Positions 18,038-27,719 of a stretch of 57,484 nucleotides of DNA are shown piece after piece (position 1 is the stretch's first letter; every line of letters begins with the position of its first letter). The notes under the pieces are model-generated. The model did no database searches. It saw nothing but the letters and a program-made list of their open reading frames with translations, and was not told the DNA's origin. A program made the position numbers and the translations under genes. The stretch comes from an uncultured Alphaproteobacteria bacterium (GTDB lineage: Bacteria > Pseudomonadota > Alphaproteobacteria > RF32 > CAG-239), in the NCBI GenBank assembly GCA_944393725.1, contig CALYBC010000027.1, positions 1 through 57,484 of the forward strand, read 5' to 3'.

Positions 18038-18658
18038 TTACTTGCCTGACTTCTGAGCTTTTAATTTGGCTTGCAAGTCGGCAATCAAAGCATTTATACC
18101 ACCGGGATTATTTTTGATAAAGGCTGTATATTCGCTTCTGGAAGACTGTGCCAAACTGACACCTTCGATAATGATGTCAACAATTTTATATGTCCCGTTT
18201 TTTTCTCTTACTCGCCAAACAACTTTTGCCGGTTCGCCTTGTTCCATCGGGACTTCGGAGTTAACAAAAACTTGTCCTTTTGAAGAAGAGGGGGTCGTTC
18301 CTTTAAATACAAAGTTCTTCCCCTTAAATTCATTAAATCTCTTTGACCATGTAGCAATGTTCAAATCACGATAAACGCTGATAAATTCTTTGCGTTGCTC
18401 GGCAGTTGCGGTTCTCCAGTTACGGCCCAATACAAATTGGCCGATAAAATCCAAATCCAAAGCGTTGTTTAGCAAATCATAAAATCTCTTGTCCTTTTCC
18501 TTTTGCGGAATATCGGCATTAATAATCTGTTCAATACCCTTTGCGGTAGTGTCTTTTACGAATTGTTTCGCCGCTTTTGCATTAATTTCAGCCTGAACAG
18601 ATGTTGTCATCATCACTATAGTTGCTACAAAAGCAAAAAATTTGGTTTTAATCATCAT
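18038..18658 (-). CDS. mlaC: MlaC/Ttg2D family periplasmic phospholipid-binding protein
   Basis: MlaC shuttles phospholipids through the periplasm between MlaA at the outer membrane and the MlaFEDB ABC complex at the inner membrane. The 206-residue precursor has a signal peptide (FFAFVATIVMMTTSVQA, then EINAKAAKQFV). The mature part has the family's helical start (QIINADIPQKEKDKRFYDLLNNALDLDFIGQFVLGRNWRTATAEQRKEF-type order) and the later KVVWRVREKNGTYKIVDIIIEGVSL strand region. It is 26 bases after mlaA on the same strand; mlaFED are not in the window. Confidence 0.92.
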   Translation of the reverse strand: MMIKTKFFAFVATIVMMTTSVQAEINAKAAKQFVKDTTAKGIEQIINADIPQKEKDKRFYDLLNNALDLDFIGQFVLGRNWRTATAEQRKEFISVYRDLNIATWSKRFNEFKGKNFVFKGTTPSSSKGQVFVNSEVPMEQGEPAKVVWRVREKNGTYKIVDIIIEGVSLAQSSRSEYTAFIKNNPGGINALIADLQAKLKAQKSGK

Positions 18659-18684
18659 TAGTCCTCATCATTTATAGGTTAAAA

Positions 18685-19440
18685 CTATTCTTCTTCAATA
18701 TCAAAGTCAAAGTCATAGGACGGGGCTTCTTCCTCTTTAGCAAAACGACATTTATATTTGCGTTGGTTTTGTAAATAGGCCGAACGAATTGTCACATAAG
18801 GGTCAACCGAATTTTTGGTTAAATCTAAATACAAATCCATGTAACTTTCATATTTAGATGTATATTTAACAAATGTATAAGGGTAGTCGATTTTAGCACT
18901 GTAATTTGCATCGTTTACAGTCATCCAATATACCGGATCTGCCAAGAAATCGGCACTGGAACCGATTAAATTACGCGGTGTGGTGGGCCCCACAAAGGGA
19001 AAAACAATATAAGGACCGTCGGCTATGCACCACGACGCTAAGGTTGCACCGGTTGTGGTGGGATCTTGTTCTAATCCCCAACCGCTTGCCACATCAAATA
19101 ACCCTGCCAAACCTAATGTAGAGTTAATTACAAAGCGAGCCACGCTTATGGCAGTCTCTTTAGGACGCAACTGTAGCAAATAATTAGCTGTAGAAATAGG
19201 CTCATCCATATTTGCCACAAAATCGGATACGCGATTTCTGATGTCTTTCGTGGTAATTTTACGATACCCGCGCTCAATCGGAAAACCGATATTTTCATAA
19301 AAGCTATCATTAAAAGCAAATATTTCGCGGTTAATGTTTTCGTAAGGATCGGCATTTTCATCCGACCGATGAATTGATGTTGCACAAGCTGAAGTCATCA
19401 TCACGCAAGCAACAGCCAAAGATAATTTTGTGTATTTCAC
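18685..19440 (-). CDS. mlaA: MlaA (VacJ) outer-membrane lipoprotein
   Basis: MlaA is a ring-shaped lipoprotein in the outer membrane that removes misplaced phospholipids from the outer leaflet and hands them to MlaC. The signal peptide ends in a lipobox (MMTSAC, Cys about residue 19). The family core follows: DPYENINREIFAFNDSFYENIGFPIERGYRKI, then a hydrophobic INSTLGLAGLFDVASGWGLEQDPTTTGATLASW, and GPYIVFPFVGPTTPRNLIG. The C-terminal tail is acidic (FDFDIEEE). The length of 251 residues is usual. It heads an mlaA-mlaC unit. Confidence 0.94.
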   Translation of the reverse strand: MKYTKLSLAVACVMMTSACATSIHRSDENADPYENINREIFAFNDSFYENIGFPIERGYRKITTKDIRNRVSDFVANMDEPISTANYLLQLRPKETAISVARFVINSTLGLAGLFDVASGWGLEQDPTTTGATLASWCIADGPYIVFPFVGPTTPRNLIGSSADFLADPVYWMTVNDANYSAKIDYPYTFVKYTSKYESYMDLYLDLTKNSVDPYVTIRSAYLQNQRKYKCRFAKEEEAPSYDFDFDIEEE

Positions 19441-19570
19441 GCTGCTCTCCGATTTATTTCAAAGCATAAACTGCCAAAGACTATAACATTTTTTTTCCGA
19501 AAATCAACCTTTACGATGATGAAAAATCCAAAAAAACATAAAATGTTACAAAAAAGACATATTTTGTGTT

Positions 19571-19600
19571 TTGCCAAAGCAGAAGTTTTTGCTGTAATAT
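19571..19600 (+). promoter_or_regulatory. Candidate promoter of the WbpE-like gene
   Basis: TTGCCA (19571-19576) and TAATAT (19595-19600) are 18 bases apart and lie about 50 bases before the start codon of the aminotransferase gene. The fit to a sigma-70 type promoter is good. Confidence 0.5.
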
Positions 19601-19647
19601 CCGCAACAGCAATGAATTAAAACAATTAGCAAATGAGGAAAAATTAA

Positions 19648-20808
19648 ATGTTGAATAAACCAGAGAAATCAATACCGTTGTTTGACTGCAAAACCACCCA
19701 AGAAGTTATCGGACAACAAAAATTTTTAGACGCATTCAAAACCATTTTAAATCATGGCGGTTACTGCCAAGGACCTGAGACCAAAGAGTTGGATGTAGCA
19801 TTAGCTAACTATTCCGGCAGCAAATATTGTGCCACTTGCGGTTCCGGCACCGATGCACTTACTCTTGCCCTGATGGCTTGGGGAATTAAAGCCGGAGATG
19901 CCGTATTCGTATCATCTTTTACTTTTGTCGCTTCGGCTGAGTGTGTTGCCATTGTTGGTGCAACTCCGATTTTTGTCGATTCTGATCCCAACACCTATAA
20001 CATGGATGTTAAAGATTTGGAGAGAGCCATCGAAATGGTTAAGAAAGAAGGTAAACTAACCCCGAAAGTTATTATCCCCGTTGACATCTTCGGTTCTCCG
20101 TGCGACTACGATGCAATTTTGGAAATTGCACACAAAAACAATATGAAAGTTTTGGCAGACTCTTGTCAAGGTTATGGTTCGGTATACAAAGGCAAAAGAG
20201 CAGGTTCAATTGCCGATATGACCGCAACTTCTTTCTATCCGACCAAACCTTTGGGCGGTTACGGCGACGGCGGTGCTACATTTACCAACTCTGCCGAAGA
20301 AAATGAATTGTTAAAATCTTGTCGCGTTCATGGTATGAGCCCTGAAGACCACTATGATAATATTCGTCTTGGTATGACTGGTCGTATGAACTCATTCCAA
20401 GCCGCTGTTTTGTTGTTGAAGCTCACGGTTTTGGATAACGAGTTGCAAGCCAGAGCCAAAGTCGCCGCTCGCTATGATAATGAACTTGATAGCTACTACG
20501 GCAAGCAACAAATTTTACCAAACTGCAAATCTGCTTATGCGTTATACACCATTAATTGCGAAGACAGAGATGAATTGATGAGCTACTTGAAAGAAAGAGG
20601 TATTCCTTGCGGCGCATACTATCCGCGTCCGGTTAATACTCAAACCGCTTATGCCAAATGGAACACCCGCTCATTGCCGGTTTGCGAAAAATTATCTAAG
20701 ACCGTTTTGAGTATTCCGATGACACCTTATCTTGACAAAGAACAGATGGATTACATCATCGGTACCATGAACGAATTTGCCGCACAAAAGAAAAACCGTG
20801 CAGCATAA
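19648..20808 (+). CDS. DegT/DnrJ/EryC1 aminotransferase, WbpE/WlbC-like
   Basis: A PLP-dependent sugar aminotransferase of 386 residues. The PLP lysine is K200 in TSFYPTKPLGGYGDGGA, and D171 (VLADSCQGYGS) holds the pyridine nitrogen. The wording around it (FFPSKPLG-like block, AYYPRPVNTQTAY, SIPMTPYLD) resembles WbpE/WlbC, which aminate C3 of a UDP-3-keto-GlcNAc-uronate; GnnB of lipid A synthesis is a related choice. This is recall of the family, not a search. It is monocistronic with a good promoter, an ATG behind AAATGAGGAAAAAT, and a bidirectional hairpin after it; no partner dehydrogenase is in the window. Confidence 0.85.
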   Translation: MLNKPEKSIPLFDCKTTQEVIGQQKFLDAFKTILNHGGYCQGPETKELDVALANYSGSKYCATCGSGTDALTLALMAWGIKAGDAVFVSSFTFVASAECVAIVGATPIFVDSDPNTYNMDVKDLERAIEMVKKEGKLTPKVIIPVDIFGSPCDYDAILEIAHKNNMKVLADSCQGYGSVYKGKRAGSIADMTATSFYPTKPLGGYGDGGATFTNSAEENELLKSCRVHGMSPEDHYDNIRLGMTGRMNSFQAAVLLLKLTVLDNELQARAKVAARYDNELDSYYGKQQILPNCKSAYALYTINCEDRDELMSYLKERGIPCGAYYPRPVNTQTAYAKWNTRSLPVCEKLSKTVLSIPMTPYLDKEQMDYIIGTMNEFAAQKKNRAA

Positions 20809-20837
20809 CCGTCGGTTTTAAGTAAACACTCAAAAAA

Positions 20838-20876
20838 TAAACGGCTTTTGCAGAGGTGCAAAGGCCGTTTTTTTTA
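20838..20876. terminator. Bidirectional terminator
   Basis: AAACGGCTTTTGCA pairs, with one mismatched position, with TGCAAAGGCCGTTT around GAGG, followed by T. It runs into the stop codon of the convergent SUKH gene, so both genes share it. Confidence 0.82.
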
Positions 20877-21287
20877 ACATTCAGCTCGTAATAAAAAGCC
20901 GATTAATTCATCAGGCGATGTGGTTGAATTTTCTTCTTCCAATGTGTCCTTATCAACGATTTTATAAGTTTTGTCTTTATCTTCATATAAAAAATAAAAA
21001 CATTCATCATAACCTAAAATCAACTTACTGGATGGCCGTTTACGGAAGAATTGCTGATTAAACAGTACCAAATCTTCAAAAAAATTACTTGCTGTTTCAA
21101 CGCCAAATACCAAAGCTCCCTCGTTAGAAAAACCATTAGCCTCTCTTATAATTGCCGCAAAATCGCTTGGAATTTCTGGTAATCCGCATTGTTTGAGTTT
21201 TATGTTAGCAATTTTGATTTGAGCCTCACTTAAAGGTTTGTTGCAACCTATATTTTGTGATTTTAAAACCTTGGCTAAATCTGTCAT
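20874..21287 (-). CDS. SMI1/KNR4 (SUKH) family protein, likely immunity protein
   Basis: A 137-residue protein with the SUKH pattern: helical start, then LKQCGLPEIPSDFAAIIREANGFSNEGALVFGVE (the conserved IPxDF...NG turn), strands SKLILGYDECFYFLYEDKDKTYKIVDKDTLEEEN, and a closing helix (SPDELIGFLL). SUKH proteins often neutralise nuclease toxins encoded directly upstream. That is the arrangement here: the HNH protein gene ends 12 bases before this start on the same strand. The immunity role is inferred from the pairing. Confidence 0.7.
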   Translation of the reverse strand: MTDLAKVLKSQNIGCNKPLSEAQIKIANIKLKQCGLPEIPSDFAAIIREANGFSNEGALVFGVETASNFFEDLVLFNQQFFRKRPSSKLILGYDECFYFLYEDKDKTYKIVDKDTLEEENSTTSPDELIGFLLRAEC

Positions 21288-21299
21288 TGGGAATTATCC

Positions 21300-22595
21300 T
21301 TATTTGAAATGTTGGTTTTTGTTAGCTTTACGCAAAGCATCAAGCTTACCGGCTTTGTCGGTATCACTGGTTCGGTAATTTCTGTAATAATTACCATTCT
21401 TTTTATCATCGAGCCTACCCGGCGAGACATTTTCTTTTGTTTCGGTATTTTCCACGGCTCTGATATTGTTTTTTTCTAAGTAAGCTTTGTCATAAATCAC
21501 ATTATTAAATCCGAGCATACACCTTACTCCCTCAGGAGGTTGAATGCGATAGATGAATTTTTTATCGATTCTGCGATTATAAAAAACATCATCTCGATAA
21601 TTTCCGTTCATATCGTTTTCTAAGGCATGCATGGCATCATGCTGTGGTTTCCTGACAATAAAACACATATTTTCATAGGCGTTAATATCCGCAAAACTGT
21701 TTCCCTCGGCTTCTTTGGCGGCTGCATCTTTAATGTTGACAATATGATGCACATCAACCACCGGCTGATCGGCCCATTCGTCTTTCCAAATCGATTTCCC
21801 ATGACCATCTGTCTCCTTTGTCAGGTCGGTTCTTCCTTTTTTCATTGCGGTAATAAGTGTTTCGACATAATCTTCGCGTATTCCTTCCATAGCAAGCAGC
21901 CCTCTACGGAATTCTTGTTCATTTTCCGTAATAAAACGGATAGTGTTTTTTGCTTTATAGCTTTGCTCAAAAACTTTAGCCGCACCGTTTTTACCGGAAA
22001 ATTGTCCGTGAATCAAAAAACAAAAATCTTTTACTTTCAACCTGGGCAAATCATTAGGTAAAACACCGTAGGTTGCCAAAGCCTTTTTAACTTTATCTTC
22101 AATATTTTGAAATTCCGGCACTTGGGAAAAAACATTCCATACGGTAGAATTCGCAAGATTATAGTCATCGGGCGAGGTTTGTGCTCGAGTTTGCGGTTTA
22201 TTTTTCAAATCACGCAAAAACGGTGAAATTTGATATTCTTGGGGTCTGTCCACATATCCGTTAAAAGCCATTCTTGCCACATCTCGTTTATCTTGAGAAG
22301 TTTCTTGATAAGGGTAACAGTACAAATACAAATTAGCTTTTTCCAGGGTTTGAGCTAATTCTTGTTCTTCCTTAAAGCCGTTGGCTCGTACAAAATTGTT
22401 TGCAGTTGCAACAATTTTTTCATATAACTCATCATCATTCTGCTTGGATATTTCCAAATTACCGCTCACAAGAGCAGAGGCTTTGCTGCGGATATTGTTA
22501 ATCATTTGCCTTTTTTGCTCATCATCAACCTCAGCTACAACCATATTGTTGTCACCGATATTAGGATTCAAAAATGTAGACCGAGTATAAGGCAT
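21300..22595 (-). CDS. HNH-nuclease domain protein, candidate toxin
   Basis: A 431-residue protein. Around residues 280-325 a zinc-finger nuclease-like motif is visible: VVDVHHIVNIKD (H283, H284), an asparagine in YENMCFIV (N309), and HDAMH (H319, H323), which fits HNH/LHH-type nucleases with the HH-N-H order. The first 270 residues are helical and not recognised. No signal peptide, transmembrane helix, Rhs, VgrG or PAAR part is seen, so a delivery route cannot be named. The C-terminal 100 residues are polar and basic. The neighbour 12 bases downstream is SUKH-like, which supports a toxin/immunity pair; an HNH protein of another use is possible. Confidence 0.62.
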   Translation of the reverse strand: MPYTRSTFLNPNIGDNNMVVAEVDDEQKRQMINNIRSKASALVSGNLEISKQNDDELYEKIVATANNFVRANGFKEEQELAQTLEKANLYLYCYPYQETSQDKRDVARMAFNGYVDRPQEYQISPFLRDLKNKPQTRAQTSPDDYNLANSTVWNVFSQVPEFQNIEDKVKKALATYGVLPNDLPRLKVKDFCFLIHGQFSGKNGAAKVFEQSYKAKNTIRFITENEQEFRRGLLAMEGIREDYVETLITAMKKGRTDLTKETDGHGKSIWKDEWADQPVVDVHHIVNIKDAAAKEAEGNSFADINAYENMCFIVRKPQHDAMHALENDMNGNYRDDVFYNRRIDKKFIYRIQPPEGVRCMLGFNNVIYDKAYLEKNNIRAVENTETKENVSPGRLDDKKNGNYYRNYRTSDTDKAGKLDALRKANKNQHFK

Positions 22596-22667
22596 TTTAT
22601 GTAACTTTCAGATTTTGTCATTTTGTCTAATTATAACACGAAACAATTAAAATTTCTATAATAAAAT

Positions 22668-23123
22668 TTATAAATTTTCCAATTCAAGAAGTTTTTTCTT
22701 GATGTCGATTCCGGAGGCGTATCCCGTAAGTTTACCGCTACACCCGACTACTCTGTGACAAGGAACGACAATTTCGATTGGATTTTTATGGATTGCATGT
22801 CCCACAGCACGGTAAGCCAAAGGATTTCCAATAGCTTTTGCAATATCTTTATAAGATTTGGTTGTTCCATATTTGATTTGCACAAGTTCATTCCATACTT
22901 TAAGCTGAAAATTGGTTCCTTTTGGGGCTATCGGCAGATCAAAATATTTGCGTTTGCCGGCAAAATATTCTTCTAATTGTTTTTTAGCATTTTCAAGCAA
23001 CGGGGTAGGTGTCTCAATAAGTTCTGCTTTGCATTCTTTGCCGAAAGAGATTTCAACGATTTTAGCGTTTTGTTCAATAATGGTAATTATATCCAAAGGC
23101 GATTTATAGTATAAACTAAACAT
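22668..23123 (-). CDS. ogt: Methylated-DNA-[protein]-cysteine S-methyltransferase
   Basis: Removes the methyl group from O6-methylguanine by irreversible transfer to its own cysteine. The 151 residues contain the signature EIVVPCHRVVG, acceptor cysteine C122. The N-terminal ribonuclease-like part is short and the DNA-binding part (YGTTKSYKDIAKAIGNPLAYRAVGHAIHKNP) complete. No Ada regulator domain is fused, so it is the Ogt form. It stands alone between the toxin-type gene and the galE end of the glycan operon. Confidence 0.94.
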   Translation of the reverse strand: MFSLYYKSPLDIITIIEQNAKIVEISFGKECKAELIETPTPLLENAKKQLEEYFAGKRKYFDLPIAPKGTNFQLKVWNELVQIKYGTTKSYKDIAKAIGNPLAYRAVGHAIHKNPIEIVVPCHRVVGCSGKLTGYASGIDIKKKLLELENL

Positions 23124-23252
23124 AAAATTTCACCTAAATTGATAAATAACAACTTGTTTTATAGATATCATACAATGTAAACAACTTAAATTTAAAGAAC
23201 AAAATATAGTATTTATGTGAGCAAAAAATACTTTTATGAATAGCCATTATAT

Positions 23253-24269
23253 CTATTTATAACCGTCCGGATTCTTCTTCTGCCAATTCCAGGCATCAAT
23301 GCACATATCATCTATACCTAATTCTGCTTTCCATCCTAATTCTTTTAAGGCTTTGCTTGCATCTGCATAGCAAGCTGCTATATCGCCGTTACGAGGAGGT
23401 TTAATTTGATAAGGGATTTTAATCCCTGTTACCTTTTCAAATGATTTAACAATATCTAAAACCGAATATCCTTTTCCGGCACTAAGATTATAAATTTTAA
23501 GACCGCAATTAATTTTAATTGCATCAAGAGCTTTAATATGTCCCTTAGCCAGATCTGCTACATGTATGTAATCACGAACTCCGGTACCATCATGTGTATT
23601 ATAGTTATTGCCGAATACATTTAAGTATGGTCTTTTTCCGATTGCGACTTGAGTTATGTAAGGCATAAGATTATTAGGGATACCTTGTGGATTTTCGCCG
23701 ATTTTTCCACTTTTGTGTGCTCCAATCGGATTAAAATATCGCAACAAGATAATATTCCAAGAATTATCAGAATTTTGTAAATCTTGTAATATTTGCTCAA
23801 TCATATTTTTGCTTTGCCCATAAGGATTGGAGCAATCTCTTTTGGTTGTTTGCTCTGTGATAGGTAATGCGTCGACGTCACCATAAACCGTAGCCGATGA
23901 AGAGAAAATCATATTTTTGCAACCAAATCTACGCATTACTTTTAACAATGTCATGGTACCATTAATATTATTATCATAATATTCTAAGGGCTTTTCAACA
24001 GATTCGGCGACGGCTTTAAGCCCGGCACAATGGATGCAGGCATCAATTATGTGCTGGCTAAAAATTTGCTGTAAAGCGTCCTCATCCCTAATATCTGATT
24101 TATAAAATGTGATATTTTTTTTTGTTATTGCAGAAACAGCCTGTATTGATTTATCACAAGAATTGCTCAAATTATCAATACCTATGACATCATATCCGGC
24201 ATTAAGCAATTCAACAGCCACATGGCTTCCGATATATCCAGCTACCCCTGTTAATAGAATTTTTACCAT
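23253..24269 (-). CDS. galE: UDP-glucose 4-epimerase
   Basis: GalE interconverts UDP-glucose and UDP-galactose (some forms also the N-acetyl sugars). Of 338 residues, the Rossmann start is ILLTGVAGYIGSHVAVELL, the catalytic triad shows as SSSATVYGD and NPYGQSKNMIEQ (Tyr-X3-Lys), and RYFNPIGAH is the substrate site. It is the last gene of the leftward glycan operon and may supply galactose-type units to it. The gap to the alcohol dehydrogenase gene is 30 bases. Confidence 0.95.
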   Translation of the reverse strand: MVKILLTGVAGYIGSHVAVELLNAGYDVIGIDNLSNSCDKSIQAVSAITKKNITFYKSDIRDEDALQQIFSQHIIDACIHCAGLKAVAESVEKPLEYYDNNINGTMTLLKVMRRFGCKNMIFSSSATVYGDVDALPITEQTTKRDCSNPYGQSKNMIEQILQDLQNSDNSWNIILLRYFNPIGAHKSGKIGENPQGIPNNLMPYITQVAIGKRPYLNVFGNNYNTHDGTGVRDYIHVADLAKGHIKALDAIKINCGLKIYNLSAGKGYSVLDIVKSFEKVTGIKIPYQIKPPRNGDIAACYADASKALKELGWKAELGIDDMCIDAWNWQKKNPDGYK

Positions 24270-24299
24270 GTAATATCGTTTCCGTAAATTTGTTAAGAA

Positions 24300-25304
24300 T
24301 TAATATTTTAGAATATGCAATAAGTCATTTTTATCCAGCGATTTCGGATTATTAGCCAATCTTTCGAGATTTACGCTATCGGCTATTTCTTCTAAATTGC
24401 ATATATTCAATGCATTAAAATCATCTTCTAAATTAATTTTTTTCATCAGTTTATGGAAATAATCACGAACACAATCCCTATTTATATTCATGGCTACAAG
24501 TAATGCTTTTTGTTCTTCTTTAGGTAAAGTATCTATATTTTGTTCAAACAGTCCGGCAATATTCAAAGCAACAGCATGCCCATGAGGAATTCCGTATTTT
24601 GATGTTATTTTATAAGACAGGGCATGTGCAGCTGTCGTACGGCTTATATTAATGGCTTTACCTGCCAGATGAGCAGCCAATACCATTTTTTCATTTGCCT
24701 CGGCATCATTTGTATTTACTGCCTTAATAAGGTTATCTCGGCACAATTCAATAGCAGCTATAGCATACTTTCTGCTTTCTGTCGTTGCCGCTTTTGCCCA
24801 AAAAGATTCAATAGCTTGACAATACGCATCCATGGCACAACTTGCCTTAGTGTATATAGGAGCATTTTCAACCCATTGGCTATCGGCAATTGTTATATTC
24901 GGCAATATTTTAGGGCTATCCAAAGATGTTTTTTGGTTATTAATATAGACAACGGCAAATTGTGTAGCCTGACTTCCAGTTCCGGCCGTTGTAGGCATGG
25001 CAATTAAAGGTATATCTCTTTCATCATAAAAGCGAAAAGCCTTTGCAAAATCAATAACACTACCGCCGCCAAAAGCTATGATGGTGTCGAATTTTTTGTT
25101 TTTTAAAACATCTTGAGCGATTTTAATTTCTTCTCTTTTAGGATTTGGAGAGATTTCCGTGTAAAAGGTTACATTTACATTCTCAAGCTGGGGTAAGAGT
25201 GTGTCCTTGAATAATTTATAAACCCCGTTTTGTGTAAACACCAAAACACATCCTTTAATCTGTTGGCTCAAATGGCGAACTACTCCTCGTCCGACAAATT
25301 CCAT
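24300..25304 (-). CDS. Iron-containing alcohol dehydrogenase, likely phosphonoacetaldehyde reductase
   Basis: A group III (iron-type) dehydrogenase of 334 residues: AFGGGSVIDFAKAFRFY for NAD(P), MPTTAGTGSQATQFAV, and the metal site with IPHGHAVALNIAG. Its place directly after phosphonopyruvate decarboxylase suggests that it reduces phosphonoacetaldehyde to 2-hydroxyethylphosphonate, as group III enzymes do in known phosphonate clusters. No aminotransferase for aminoethylphosphonate lies beside it. ATG 25304 is chosen: GGAG stands 7 bases before it and overlaps the end of the previous gene. A more general aldehyde reductase is the other reading. Confidence 0.82.
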   Translation of the reverse strand: MEFVGRGVVRHLSQQIKGCVLVFTQNGVYKLFKDTLLPQLENVNVTFYTEISPNPKREEIKIAQDVLKNKKFDTIIAFGGGSVIDFAKAFRFYDERDIPLIAMPTTAGTGSQATQFAVVYINNQKTSLDSPKILPNITIADSQWVENAPIYTKASCAMDAYCQAIESFWAKAATTESRKYAIAAIELCRDNLIKAVNTNDAEANEKMVLAAHLAGKAINISRTTAAHALSYKITSKYGIPHGHAVALNIAGLFEQNIDTLPKEEQKALLVAMNINRDCVRDYFHKLMKKINLEDDFNALNICNLEEIADSVNLERLANNPKSLDKNDLLHILKY

Positions 25305-25305
25305 T

Positions 25306-26403
25306 TTAATTCTCCGCAAAATGCATAAAAGCTTTTTTATTTTCAACAGGCTTTTCTTTGGGGCGTCCTAAATCCTTACGAGCACCGGATTTAACTTTAA
25401 TCTCCATCAAGCATGGCTCTGCAGCATTGTAAAAATCCTGCCAACAATTTTTTATTTCATCCAAAGTCGTGGCTGAATAAACTTTTGTATAACCACATCC
25501 TTCAGCTACTTTGGTTAAATTTACACTACTCATCACCGTCGGTTGACTACCGACAGAGTCGTGAGATTCATTGTTAAAGACAATATGTTTTAGATTAGGC
25601 AGTTTTCTAGAAGCAATAACTGCTGCGGCACCCATATGCATCAAAAATGCACCATCACCATCAAAACAAAATACTTTGCGTTCTGGTTTCGCAATTGCGA
25701 TTCCCATAGCAATTGACGAGGCATGCCCCATAGAGCCAACTGTCAAAAAATCTTTCTCGTGACTGGTTCTGTTTTCATAAAGTTCTCGAGAAATCATACC
25801 TGTCGTTGAAACGACTATATCTTTTTGCCCTAGCGAGGAAACAACAATTCTAATAGCTTCTTCGCGTCCCAAAGGATATTTATTTTGTTTTTCTGGTTTA
25901 TTTAAATACTCTCCAAAAGTTCCTTTCCTTACAACCAAAGCAAAAGGTTTATTGGTGGACTTCATATAATCGGCAGCCTTTTTGACTTGAGAGATATTCT
26001 CAAGAATTTCATAATTCACTCCCATGACCTCTAAGAGTGGGAGCGTTAGTTTTCCTTGTTTTATATGTTGAGGTTCATCATTAACTCCGGGTTCTCCGCG
26101 CCAACCTATAATCAGCAAAACCGGAATATTGTAAACATCTTCATCGCACAATGATAATAGCGGATTTACAATATTGCCCTCACCGGAATTTTGCATATAA
26201 ACCGCAGCTGGTTTTCCCGTTGCTAAAAAGTGTCCGGAAGCGATTGCCACGGCATTACCTTCATTAGCAGCAATAATATTGTGTTTCAGATCTGTTTGGT
26301 CGGTAATACAAGCACAAAGCTCTTTTAACAAGCTGTCCGGTACTCCGCAAAACAAATTTATGCCTTGATCGCACAATGCTTTGTAAAAATCACTTACGTT
26401 CAA
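25306..26403 (-). CDS. Phosphonopyruvate decarboxylase
   Basis: A thiamine diphosphate enzyme that decarboxylates phosphonopyruvate to phosphonoacetaldehyde, which makes the unfavourable PepM step irreversible. The 365 residues include the catalytic glutamate region [16 protein letters not shown] (E48), the segment [14 protein letters not shown] that is typical of this family and sulfopyruvate decarboxylase, and the TPP motif [19 protein letters not shown] with [13 protein letters not shown]. It overlaps the PepM gene by 14 bases and ends 1 base before the next start codon. Confidence 0.93.
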   Translation of the reverse strand: MNVSDFYKALCDQGINLFCGVPDSLLKELCACITDQTDLKHNIIAANEGNAVAIASGHFLATGKPAAVYMQNSGEGNIVNPLLSLCDEDVYNIPVLLIIGWRGEPGVNDEPQHIKQGKLTLPLLEVMGVNYEILENISQVKKAADYMKSTNKPFALVVRKGTFGEYLNKPEKQNKYPLGREEAIRIVVSSLGQKDIVVSTTGMISRELYENRTSHEKDFLTVGSMGHASSIAMGIAIAKPERKVFCFDGDGAFLMHMGAAAVIASRKLPNLKHIVFNNESHDSVGSQPTVMSSVNLTKVAEGCGYTKVYSATTLDEIKNCWQDFYNAAEPCLMEIKVKSGARKDLGRPKEKPVENKKAFMHFAEN

Positions 26404-27718
26404 TAACTTTTCCTCCAGGGATAAGATTTATAATTTCTCTTATAGACATACAATAATCCTCAGATGCTTCTTTGGCACGATGATGCTCTAAAATTGATTT
26501 AGCAACATTAACCATTGCCGGATATGCCGCACGCAACATTTGGTTTGCGTAAATTACAATATTTATGTTATTTTCAATCAATTCTTCTTCCGTAACTTGA
26601 GCATAAGAGCTGGGAACAACTACCAAAGGTTTGCGATTTGGAAGTTTATTATACAATCTTGCAAACTCCTTAATTTCATCAAAAACTTTAGCACGGGAAT
26701 GTATCATAATTCCATCTGCACCGGCTTCCAAATATGCCTTTGCTCTGTTAATTGCATCATCCATGCCTTGTTCCAAAATTAAGCTTTCAATTCTTGCAAT
26801 AATCATAAAATCGTCAGTAACCTGGTTAGCTTTACCCGTGGCAATTTTATCACAGAAATTTTCTATGGTGTCTTGTTGTTGTTTAACTTCGGTACCGAAC
26901 AGGGAATTTTTTTTCAGTCCGACCTTATCCTCAATAATAATCGCCGACACGCCAAGTCTTTCAAGCTCTTTTACTGTAAAAGCAAAATGCTCAGCAGGAC
27001 CGCCGCTATCACCATCATAAATAATAGGTTTTGTCGTTACATCTAAAATCTCACTTAACGCAGCAATTCTTGTTGAAGCATCTAAAAAACCATTATCCGG
27101 TTTAGCTTTTGCTGTTGCTTGGGTAAGCGAACTTATCCAGATAGCATCAAACTCATCTTTTTTTCCATTATTATTGACTTGAGTTTGTTCTACAATCAAA
27201 CCGCTTAAACCGTTATGAGCTTCCATGACACGCACGATATCTTTTGCATTCAGCAGTCTGCGCAACCGTTGCAATCGAATTGCAGGTGTAGTTCCGACTT
27301 CTTTAAGTACATTATTAAGTTGCGTTGAAGAAATCCCCTGCGTATAAGGAATATCAACAACTTTACCGCCCCAAGTAGCCATCACATCAATAATTCGTTG
27401 ACGGGTCGGTGCTTGTACACCGGTTTTCCAATCATCACCGTGGAGCACAAAATCCGGTTTTTCTTTCTCCAAATTAGGAACATAATCCAATGTTTCTTGA
27501 GCAATAACTCTAGAAACTCCTTTAACAGCTTCAACAACAATTTTGCGTTGTTCCCAGCTCATATAAGGTAGTCTCTTATAGCTGGCAATAGCTTTATCTG
27601 TCAGCAAACCGACCACTACTTCTCCGTTATCGCCGGCATATTTGCGAGCCTGTTCAATAATATTCAAGTGTCCCGGATGCAGTAAATCAGCACTCATTCC
27701 GATATAAACTTTAGTCAT
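26390..27718 (-). CDS. Cytidylyltransferase-PEP mutase fusion
   Basis: A two-domain protein of 442 residues. Residues 1 to about 135 are a cytidylyltransferase of the HxGH type ([14 protein letters not shown], and the [10 protein letters not shown] loop). Residues about 150-442 are phosphoenolpyruvate mutase: [21 protein letters not shown], and the PepM motif [13 protein letters not shown]. PepM rearranges PEP to phosphonopyruvate; the fused domain would make CMP-activated phosphonate, as in the PntC-type activation described for phosphonate glycans. The fusion is an established pattern in surface-phosphonate clusters. It overlaps the decarboxylase gene. Confidence 0.93.
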   Translation of the reverse strand: MTKVYIGMSADLLHPGHLNIIEQARKYAGDNGEVVVGLLTDKAIASYKRLPYMSWEQRKIVVEAVKGVSRVIAQETLDYVPNLEKEKPDFVLHGDDWKTGVQAPTRQRIIDVMATWGGKVVDIPYTQGISSTQLNNVLKEVGTTPAIRLQRLRRLLNAKDIVRVMEAHNGLSGLIVEQTQVNNNGKKDEFDAIWISSLTQATAKAKPDNGFLDASTRIAALSEILDVTTKPIIYDGDSGGPAEHFAFTVKELERLGVSAIIIEDKVGLKKNSLFGTEVKQQQDTIENFCDKIATGKANQVTDDFMIIARIESLILEQGMDDAINRAKAYLEAGADGIMIHSRAKVFDEIKEFARLYNKLPNRKPLVVVPSSYAQVTEEELIENNINIVIYANQMLRAAYPAMVNVAKSILEHHRAKEASEDYCMSIREIINLIPGGKVIERK

Positions 27719-27719
27719 T

